From Laguncularia racemosa (taxonomy: Eukaryota > Streptophyta > Magnoliopsida > Myrtales > Combretaceae), in assembly GCA_037954665.1 (NCBI GenBank), contig JBBMOL010000375.1:336168-400167 (forward strand): DNA of 64,000 nt. The letters run 5' to 3'. Shown one piece after another: positions 55,560 to 64,000 of this stretch (position 1 is the stretch's first letter; the number at the start of each line of letters is the position of its first letter). The position numbers were made by a program, and so were the translations under genes. Under the pieces are notes generated by a model, which made no database searches, was not told the origin of the DNA, and saw only the letters and a list, made by a program, of their open reading frames with translations.

Positions 55560-56106
55560 CGCACCACCAAGTTGGTCTGGCCGTTTTTGGGGACGAACTG
55601 GTTGCAGTTTTGATGCTTCAGGACAAGGCAAATGCCTCACCGGAGACTGTGGCGCACTCAAGTGCTCCGGCAGTGGCACGCCACCTGTTACTCTGGCGGA
55701 GTTTACAGTTGGCAGCGCAGCTAGCGAGAAGGAGTTCTACGACGTCAGCTTAGTGGACGGTTACAACGTAAAAATGTCGATTAAACCAATTGGTGGGACC
55801 GGGGATTGTCAACATGCAGGTTGTACATCGGATTTGAATTCGGTTTGTCCCTAGGAGCTCCAAGTATCGGATCCGGCTTCGGGTTCGGTGGTGGCGTGCA
55901 AGAGTGCTTGCCTGGCGTTTAACAAGCCCGAGTACTGTTGCACCGGAGTCTATTCGACTCCCCGAACATGCAAGCCAACACAGTCCTCTCAGCTGTTTAA
56001 GAATGCCTGCCCAACTGCTTATAGTTATGCCTACGATGATCCTTCAAGTACTTGCACATGTTCCGGGGCGGATTATTTGATGACCTTTTGCCCACAGGAA
56101 TTATAG
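55560..56106 (+). pseudogene. Thaumatin-like (PR-5) protein, second exon
   Basis: One frame of 181 codons from 55561 to TAG at 56106, preceded by a plausible 3' splice site (TTTCAG|C). It has the family's WSGRFWGRTGCSF, CLTGDCG, LAEFTVG, YDVSLVDGYN, YCCTG, NACPTAYSYAYDD and final TFCPQ, with the conserved Cys set plus one extra Cys near the end (TCTCSG). Thaumatin-like proteins are secreted, disulphide-rich and often pathogen-induced. A TAG at 55852-55854 (after NSVCP) truncates it, and exon 1 with the signal peptide is not visible upstream. I infer a pseudogene or gene fragment; a sequencing error at the stop cannot be excluded. Confidence 0.85.
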
Positions 56107-57900
56107 CATGATTTTTAGGATGTTTTATTTAGTTTTAGTAATTGGGGAGGTTGTTCAGTGGGATAATAAATTGTGCTTCTTGTTCTCCTATTATGAGGGG
56201 TTGGATCTTCTTCATCCATATTACGTATCCTATCTGTATTATGCGGTATGGAAAATAAAATAATTGGATCTATACGCGAGTTCAAGAAATGAAAAATAAA
56301 AGTATGGAATTTGCCAAGGTAAAGTCTTTTAATGTTCGAAAAAGAGTTTGTTTAAATATGCAAGAATTGTTAGCATAAATTACTTGTATTTATAATCCCA
56401 TTTTGGCTCATTATTACGAAGTGTTTTAGCTCCGACTTCTGATTTGACATCAATCTTTGAATGGTAAGAATATTTTTAAAAATAAAAGGATATATACAGA
56501 AAAAATACAAACTACAAATTGTAAAGTAGTCTTGACAACTTTTTAAGGTACTCCACATAACAAAACCAATTATATTATATTTAGTTTGCAAAATGCATGT
56601 AGTATTAGATAAATAGATAAATAAAAATATTTCTTTCTCTCCCCTTTAGTGATATAACATCTTTAGATAAGTTATGTGAAAGAGTCTTATAGCTAGGTAA
56701 ACAATAGAGATTGCTCCTTTCTTTCCCCTTAGTAATGGATTTATGGAGTTCAAAATCTAGCACATGAACTTAGACTAACCACTAATTTATAAGAGAAATA
56801 AGAACAAAAAAAAAAAACGATAAAAATTTCCCAACCCTTTATAAGAACACATAAAGAATACCTTCTTACTCAAAAACACATCTTATATTCATGTATAGAT
56901 CATAATGCAGAGGAATCTACTAAAATAATATTTTTTTTTTTAATTCATAAAATAGGGTACCAAAAAAAAATTCCAAAAAATGGGTCTTGAAATTACAAAT
57001 CCAAAACACGCCTTCAATACACGATACACCTCCTTATACAATTAGTCCCACCGTCGAAAAGAGTTCGTTAAATATATACTGTTCACATGTCCACTATAAG
57101 CTTACAACTTGCAAACCTAAAAAAAAAAAAAATGCATGTAAACTTCCTTTAATAGAGTCATTGACATTATAGTATATGAAATTAATAATACAAACATAAA
57201 AATAGAACACATTCATTCTTATTTTTCCTTCTACAAACTCCATTTCTTCATTTATTTTTCTCTTTTGCATGAAGAAGGTCTTCTATAGCTACGAAACAAT
57301 GGGATTTAAATGAGTCCGTGGAGATCTACCATTTCCTCAATGAAAAAACTTAATTAATCTATATTTTGGTATGTATTTTGATAAAAAGTTGAGGTTTTTT
57401 TTTATTACTGTGATAGTTTTCATTATTTGACAAACTTTTACCATGATTCTTTGTAATGTTATGTTTTTTAGAAAATATTAGTACTTGTTGTTAGTTTATA
57501 GTGTGTTAGACAAGATTTACATAGATCTTGCGATATGTAATATGTAGTAGTTAATTTTTCTGTTAGTATGGGAACAAGATCAACATTATGCTGATAAAAA
57601 ATTTCATATTAAATTTAAATGTCAAATTTATGGTTTATTATCTATATTGTTAAAAAAAAAATTGTAATTGAATAATCCTTAAAAAAAAAACTTTTAATTT
57701 TTTTTTATAAAATAATCTTTATTGTGGTCTTATGTAAAATTGCCAATTTTTCTAAAAAAAATTCTAAAGTAAAAATTAAAATTGAAACATAATATTTTTT
57801 TTCTTACATGGCAAGAAAAAGATCAATGTTTTGCATTGTCAATTTTTAAAAAAGTGATATTATCTGTTTTTTGTCGAATAGTTGATAATTTATTTATATT
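56107..57900. other. Intergenic, no gene recognised
   Basis: AT-rich with many A/T homopolymers. Short open frames on both strands lack recognisable domains. Confidence 0.5.
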
Positions 57901-59022
57901 GTGGATAAGATAACAATGGATGACTACATCAAATTGATGATCTACGCATTTGGAAATATTATGGGTGGTAACGAAGGGCCAAAATATGACAGGGATTTGA
58001 TTAAGAAGTTGAAAATGAAGAAGAATGTGAATTACACCGAATTCTTATATAGAATATGCTTGAATATTGGAGTCAATCCAACTGAAGTGGAGGGTTAAGA
58101 TAATTCACAAGCATCCTATTTTCCATGGGGATAATACAATTTATACCTTGATAGTAATTAGAGATGAGGATAATGTTGAAAATTTGATTGAAATAGTTGA
58201 ATTTCTTAGAGATCATGGCATACAACAGTTGTATGTTAGAATTTCTAAAGATTTTGGGGGTCCCTCCGAATAGCAGACATTTCAAGAAAGTAGATACCCC
58301 GCATTCCTCACATAACATGGAAGAAATGCCTCTAAAGCCATTGACATTTGAAGTATTTATCCTAACCCTCATGGAAGAGGCACCATTGAATGATGAAGAT
58401 GAAATAGATAGAGCAGTTACTCCAATATTACAATGACCAGACACACATGATCCCTACATGGTGTGTTTAGGAGTGGAAACTACAATAGACACTGATGTTA
58501 GAATAGGTCTTGAGGAGGAAAGTTTCAACTATGAGGAAAACTCTAAGGAGGAAGATGAGGAAAGTGAAATTGAAGGAGATGATACAGTTTAGGGGATCCT
58601 CCAATCGCACTTGAGTTCCTCCAGATAAGCAATGTATCAGCCAAGTTTGGCTAAACCACTCAGTATGGTAGTTAGTGATCCTGTTCCCTATTACAATGTT
58701 GATGGTGATGAAAATTAAATCTATTTCGAGGAGGAGCAAAATGTAATGTGGAGTGATTCGAGTAGCAGTGGCAAGTTCTATAAAGGCATGAGATTTAGGA
58801 CAAAGGCAAATGTGGTTTAAGCAGTTAAGTCTTATCATGTGAAAAACCGTTGTAACTTCACTATTGTAGAATCTAAGACGTTGCTTTGGTCTGTTTATTG
58901 TTCAAAAAGAGAAGATAGTTGTAAGTAGAGGCTTAGGGCCTAAAAGAAGAAGCTAGAGGAGTTGTTTATAGTTATTAGATTTGAGGGTCCACACACACAT
59001 ATCAACCTAATGATAAGTTATT
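57901..59022 (+). pseudogene. MULE transposase fragment, copy 2 (5' part)
   Basis: Begins MDKITMDDYIKLMIYAFGNI at or near 57901, followed by frame-shifted pieces (IVIRDEDNVENLIEIV, then EEAPLNDEDEIDRAV) and an acidic run (EEDEESEIEGDD near 58560). From about 58664 it aligns with copy 1 (929-1234). It retains a segment of about 50 bp encoding AEVVQAVKSYH-type residues that copy 1 has lost near 1048. Homology and the MULE frame end at 59022, where a gypsy-like sequence begins. Confidence 0.7.
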
Positions 59023-59191
59023 GATGTGCTCAAATCCAAGATTAAGCACATACAAAACCAATTTGAAAGACAATAAAACAATGTCATTCAAACTAGCTTC
59101 ATTCTCATGAACATTAGCATCAAATTTCTATGCTTTTGAACCAATTCGATAACAATGGTGTGTTCAATAATTAAATCTAAATAAGATATTT

Positions 59192-59202
59192 CTCTGATAC
59201 CA
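59192..59202 (-). promoter_or_regulatory. tRNA-iMet primer site next to left LTR of H
   Basis: TGGTATCAGAG on the minus strand, 6 nt beyond the LTR end at 59209. Confidence 0.6.
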
Positions 59203-59208
59203 AAAAGA

Positions 59209-60024
59209 TGATGTGCCTAAACACTCTTAAAAGCACATCCAAAAGACTTAAGAAAAACTATCTCAAGTCAAGGCAAAATCGGATCCAAAAATGGCACTTT
59301 TCAAATGAAACCTAATGATGAAATGATGAAATTCAAACAACTAATGATATAATCTGAATACCACAATGGAAATTGCTTTTAAGAACACTCTAATTTTCAT
59401 ATAATCCACGCAAATTAATCCTCAATTTGATAAAAGAAAATCGTAACAAAACAATCTCTTTTCCAATGGTGAAAATCACGTTAACAAGGAAATCCTTAAA
59501 GATGAATTGAATCAACATGATAATTCCTTCAAATAATCACAAGAATTCATGAATAACAACCAGTAAATCTGACCAAGAACTATCTCAATTCAACCCTAGA
59601 TACAACACACTAGATAAGAAAAGAAATCACAACAAAATGAAATTGATATAACTCACAATTTCAAGATGTTGCACTCGCCACAATTTCAAGTCTTGGAATT
59701 GAAATTGATAAGAGTTGGAACCAAGGTATGAACCTTAATTCACACGTGAAAAGAGGTGTATATTCTGCAAAAATGATTAGCCCCTCAAACCCTCTCTAAG
59801 CAAGTATTTATACTTGCTACTCCTAAGGTTAAAAAGTGCTCAAAATTACAAGTTTGCCACTTTTAATGTGGCTAACCCTAAATGAAAGTTACAAAGAAAT
59901 AAAAAAATGTCCCAAAACCAAAATACAACCAAAATAGTTCAATAAAAGAAGAAATATATAAAATAAATGGTCTTCATGATGTTGGTTTTCTATAGGATCC
60001 ATCGGCTCAGCTCATCGCCGGTTC
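59209..60024 (-). repeat. LTR copy 1 of element H
   Basis: About 816 bp matching 62249-63065. On the minus strand the end is GGCACATCA. The other end is defined only by the extent of the repeat; the real LTR may continue further right. Confidence 0.65.
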
Positions 60025-60779
60025 AGGTCGGTCCATGGATAACCCACAAGTTGAGTCTGAGGGAGTTTATGCATTACCCTATAGAATATGATAAGTGTGC
60101 CTATTGGAATACACAATACAACAATAATATAAATAATTCCGGGGTCAATCTACTCAAAATGGGCCCTCAATGCCAAGATTTGAAATCCTTCAATTCTTCC
60201 CCTAATGATAGGTCTTGTCAGATTTTTATTCCTATCATTTCCTCGGGCCTAAAAAAGATTTGTCCTCAAATCTAGTAGATCAAATGCAGTAGAGACTTTG
60301 TTTCCTCCTAGCAAGTCAACTGAAGAAATATCTCTGCAGAATCCCAATATCTGAAATACTACAGGTGGTGATTGTCTTCTCTCCTCCATTTCCAGGATGT
60401 ATCTCTTCTGCAACACAAATAAATGACCCATTATCTACTAAAGTTACCCCTGTACAACCTGTTCCACTGAAACTGTTTCCTCTTTTTTCTAACTCATCTG
60501 TATGCTGCTGATCCTCATGGTCTTCTAATGGTTGGACCAACTGCTCATTACCCTCTAAAACCTCTGAAGGTGAACATAACTGTCTCTGAACAGTTTGGCT
60601 CTCTGGTGGTCTGCTCATTTGACTATGATCATCAGGATCCTCTGAAGGTTGGCACATCGGTGTCTGCATCTGCACAGTTTGGTCCTCTGATGGTTTTGAT
60701 CATGTGGCTATGATCCTCAAGATTCTGTGATGGTTTTTTTATCTGTCTTTGCATCTCCTAGACCTCTGATGGTGACATA
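60025..60779 (-). other. Polyprotein 3' end and UTR remnant of H
   Basis: The minus-strand frame with LLDLRTNLF (about 60255-60280) is typical of gypsy 3' coding ends. The 60316-60675 stretch is Gln/Glu/Pro-rich with repeated SED/PSE units and has no recognised domain. Confidence 0.45.
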
Positions 60780-61258
60780 GGGTTCAATACTATACGTTTA
60801 CTATCCTTTTTAAACCATATAAGTATTTCTATACCCATCATGTAATACCATCCTATCATACAACCATGGTCCTACCAAGTAATATATGGGATGCACAAAG
60901 AGGAAGAATATCACATTCAAGCTCATCATAGTACTTGTCCCCTATACTAAAGGGTACCCTAGCCCTTTGGGTTACACAAAGACATCTTGATCATTCAACC
61001 AATGTAATGTATAGGGTTTAGGATAGGGATAGTTTCAAGTTTCAACTTCGATACTAATGATGTAGCTACAACATTAGTACAACTACCGCCATCAATAATA
61101 ACTGCGCACAAGTTTCCTTGTACCCTACAAGAAGTATGGAACAAGTTTTCTCTTTGTCCCTCATCAATGGTTTGAAAAGAAGTCATTGTCCCGATGCAAT
61201 ATGTTAGCATAATGAAACATTTCACTAGACATGATTGTACTAAAATCCAACAATACAA
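60780..61258 (-). pseudogene. Gypsy protease fragment of H
   Basis: Minus-strand reading: QRENLFHTSCRVQGNLCAVI, IIDGGSCTNVVATSLV (active-site DGG near 61085), then out of frame a YYLVGPW-DR-VLHDGY segment near 60840-60880. This matches retropepsins of chromovirus-type gypsy elements, in accord with the iMet primer. Stops and gaps make it non-functional. Confidence 0.7.
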
Positions 61259-62231
61259 TAATTATCTTCACACTTCCAAGGTTCAAGTAACACAACCAAA
61301 CCACAAATAAAGTATACTCAACTACTTCCAGGTAGATAGAATTAAATTCAGCAACAAGTGTTTAAGTAACTAGTTTCAATTACTTTCACACATTTAATGA
61401 GTTGTTTTGAATTTGAAATTCTATTACCACTTTCCTTTTTCGCTAAAGTTTTACATCCACAATGAATCTTAATGTGCAGCACCTTTAATCCACATAAACC
61501 ACAAATTTTACACCACCACACACACCTTCAATCACGGTGCACTCACTCCACCAATAACTCCACAACAACAACAACAAATTGCACTCTACCTCCACGACAA
61601 AAATAAGAAAATGGAAACAACAACAAATATACTCTAATTCCACGGAAATAATAACAATATACTTCACTCCCCATAAGTTCTAACCGCAACTCACAACAAA
61701 ATAGGCAGCAACTTCAATTTGAAATTCAAACAAATTCACTTATTGCAAGCCTTCTTCAATTGGTAAGTAATGAATTCAAATTCAAATAGCAAATCATTAA
61801 CTCCCACAACTTAATTGCATATGATTTGAATTTCAAATAATTCCTTACTAATAAAAAATTAATGTAATCTGAAAATTGTACTTCACAAATTCAGAATTAC
61901 ACAATGGAATTCAAAGACAACAAACAACATAACTCCTCACGCTACAAGCTACTTCACGGCAACAATTGGTAAGTTTTCACAATTTCAAAAAAATTTTCTA
62001 AAGTAACTTCACTTTGTACTTCTGCTCTTCCACGTGAAATAGTGTCCACAAAGTGATATAATAACCTTCCCAAATCAACTCCAACAACCAGCAAATCAAA
62101 TCCCAATCCAAAAACAATTTCGCAATATCAAACAACAACAACAACACAATTTCGGTTTTCACTTGATCAACCCTATTTGATGATCACTTCCACGAAATTG
62201 AATAAAACCAATTCCCTTCTCTCAACAAGAT
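61259..62231. other. 5' region of H, no coding domain recognised
   Basis: Rich in CAACAA and other A/C-rich tracts. Presumably untranslated leader and decayed gag; nothing diagnostic. Confidence 0.4.
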
Positions 62232-62242
62232 CTCTGATACCA
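62232..62242 (-). promoter_or_regulatory. tRNA-iMet primer site next to right LTR of H
   Basis: TGGTATCAGAG on the minus strand, 6 nt beyond the LTR end at 62249. Confidence 0.7.
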
Positions 62243-62248
62243 AAAAGA

Positions 62249-63065
62249 TGATGTTTCCTAATCACACTTTAAAGCACAACCAAAAGACTTAAGATCAACT
62301 ATCTCAAGTCTAGGCAAAATCGGATCCAAAAATGGCACTTTTCAAATGAACCCTAATGTTGAAATGATGAAATTCAATCAACCAATAATATAATCAAATA
62401 CCCCAAAGAAAATGCCTTCTAAAAACACTCTAATTTCATATAATCCACACAAATTAAGCCTCAATTTGATAAAAGAAAGCCGTAACAAAACAATCCCTTT
62501 TCCAATGGTGAAAATCACGTTAACAAGGAAATCCTTAAAGATGAATTGAATCAACTTGATAATTCCTTCAAATAATCACAAGAATTCGTGGATAACAACA
62601 AGTAAATCTGACCAAGAACTATCTCAATTCAACCCTAGATACAACACACTAGAGAAGAAAAGAAATCACAACAAAATGAAATTGATATAACTCACAATTT
62701 CAAGATGTTGCACTCGCCACAATTCAAGTCTTGGAATTGAAATTGATAAGAGTTGGGAAACCCAAAGGTATGAACCTTAATTCACACGTGAAAAGAGGTG
62801 TATATTCTGCAAAAATGATTAGCCCCTCAAACCTCTCTTAAGCAGTATTTATACTTGCTACTCCTAGGGTTAAAAAGTGCTCAAAAATTTCAAGTTTGCC
62901 ACTTTTAATGTGACTAACCCTAAATGAAAGTTACAAAGAAATAAAAGTGTCCCAAAATCAAAATACAACCAAAATAGTTCAATAAAAGAAAAAATAAATA
63001 AAATAAATGGTCTTCCCTGATGCCGGTCTTCTATAGGATCCATCGGCTCAGCTCATCGCCGGTTC
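62249..63065 (-). repeat. LTR copy 2 of element H
   Basis: Repeat of 59209-60024. The right end abuts D-family gag sequence at 63065 within the shared bases GGTTC. Confidence 0.65.
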
Positions 63066-63285
63066 TCTTGGGATTTGCCATATCGGCTTCTTTTTCAGAA
63101 TCAATGGATGAATCAGACAAATCCGATGCCAAGTTCAGTCCAGGGGTGATCTAGCTTCTCTTCGCAGCTTCTTGAAAGTCTTCTCAATCTCTGGATTATA
63201 AGTGAGTGCACCTGTATGAGAAGAACGAGTCATACAAGAATAGAAATAAATTTGACACCAATCCCCGGCAACGACGTCCAAAATT
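63066..63285 (-). pseudogene. Gag N-terminus of a D-family element (F)
   Basis: The minus strand matches the first about 60 codons of the D gag (21240-21394) and its leader: MTRSSHTGALTYNPEIEKTF-type residues, with indels. The primer site at about 63264-63280 is degraded (TGGACGTCGTTGCC). The rest of the gag is missing at the junction with H. Confidence 0.7.
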
Positions 63286-64000
63286 TGATGGTTGTCGAAT
63301 CCAACAAAAATAAAAACCTACTCCTAGACAATTATATGAATTTGCGTATAGTAGTGAGTAGGGTCGTATCCACAGGATTGGTTAAATATATTTCTATTCA
63401 AAGAGAATAAAGAGAAAAGAAAAATGGGGGTTTTGTTTGTGAATCAAAATAATATTGAAACAAGATAAATAAAATCGAATATTGATAAAAGCCTAGCCAA
63501 AGGAATCAAGATAGTTTAATTCGAGAATTGATCATCGATGCAAATGTTTTCTATTCTTAATTCTAGATAAACTGTTATGGTTATTAACAAACTCTAACAA
63601 CCTATCTCTCCTTACTTCCTCAATAATCAAAACAAGCTCATTTGATTATTTCTCTTATCGATTAAGACAACCCTAAACAAGCTCTTAGGATTTAAATATA
63701 TCAATAGCATTAAAAACAAGAGAGACTACGAATTCATGCCAGTAGATTATAAGATAACCTAATTTAAACAAGATCATACATCTCCATAACATGAATTCGA
63801 TCATCTATTTTATAATAAAACATGTTATTGTGTCACCGAGACTAGAACTATCAACAATTACGGATTTGACGTGCTAGTTAACAATATATTAAACTTGCTA
63901 ATTGAGTAGAAGAGCTCTAATTCATACCAATCAACAAAGATAAAAATTGACAAAACTCCAGAAGATATATAAATATCTAAAAAAAGAATAGATTAAAGAC
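63286..64000 (-). repeat. 5' LTR of D-family element F, partial
   Basis: Aligned with 21446 onward of the D LTR but with many small indels and only five Gs at the homopolymer site. Runs out of the window. Confidence 0.85.

Larger units (their letters stand above)
59023..63065 (-). mobile_element. Rearranged Ty3/gypsy element H (tRNA-iMet primer type)
   Basis: Two about 817-bp direct repeats (59209-60024 and 62249-63065) look like LTRs. Each is followed on the minus strand by TGGTATCAGAG, the tRNA-iMet primer site. Between them lie a decayed protease and a sequence reading LLDLRTNLF near 60260, typical of the polyprotein end of gypsy elements. RT, RNase H and integrase are missing, so the interior is deleted. 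Confidence 0.65.

Noticed and set aside
61485..61667. Hydrophobic minus-strand open frame
   Set aside because: It arises from CAACAA-type low-complexity sequence read on the other strand.

Overview
The window looks like gene-poor DNA from a flowering plant, most likely a eudicot. It is AT-rich and packed with nested LTR retrotransposons of the Ty3/gypsy Tat and Athila lineages. It also holds Mutator-like (MULE) transposase remnants, and the only host-type gene trace is a broken thaumatin-like (PR-5) exon. No rRNA, true tRNA, CRISPR or bacterial-type feature was seen. The species cannot be named from the sequence.

Layout: 1-331 is the edge of a Tat LTR. 929-2703 is a decayed MULE transposase. 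Two Tat copies of one family lie head to head. Copy A (minus strand, 3623-about 12510) has its 3' LTR, 3' UTR repeat array, integrase, both RNase H domains, RT, protease and the gag C-terminus. Copy B (plus strand, about 12519-51121) has the ORF1 C-terminus, gag, protease, RT, both RNase H domains, integrase, 3' UTR and 3' LTR. Neither keeps a 5' LTR; they meet at about 12510.

Copy B is split by two insertions. Element D (16028-23119, minus) is an Athila-like element that carries only gag-protease. Element C (27833-48645, plus) is a full Athila element of about 13.2 kb with gag-pol, an env-position ORF, a tRNA-Asp primer site and two 1,436-bp LTRs. The 3' LTR of C is itself split by element E (40081-47730, minus), a second gag-protease-only element. 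Insertion order is therefore B first, then C and D, with E after C. Matching 5-bp target duplications support C and E exactly, and D with one mismatch.

To the right lie an unidentified direct-repeat pair (51126-51690 and 53880-54448), the thaumatin-like exon (55560-56106), a second MULE fragment (57901-59022), a rearranged gypsy element with a tRNA-iMet primer site (59023-63065), and the edge of another D-family element (63066-64000).

The most interesting system is in element C. Its U3 has four nested palindromes built on TACACG/CGTGTA that end about 20 bp before the LTR TATA box. Between pol and the env-position ORF the same palindrome recurs as a strict 66-bp tandem array, again ending about 20 bp before a second TATA box. 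A leader, a strong splice donor, and an acceptor abutting the ORF's ATG follow. This reads as a duplicated LTR-type promoter driving a spliced second transcription unit inside a retrotransposon. In addition, C, D and E keep the same non-coding blocks, including an internal polypurine tract, although D and E have lost pol. These blocks are candidate cis elements for mobilisation in trans.
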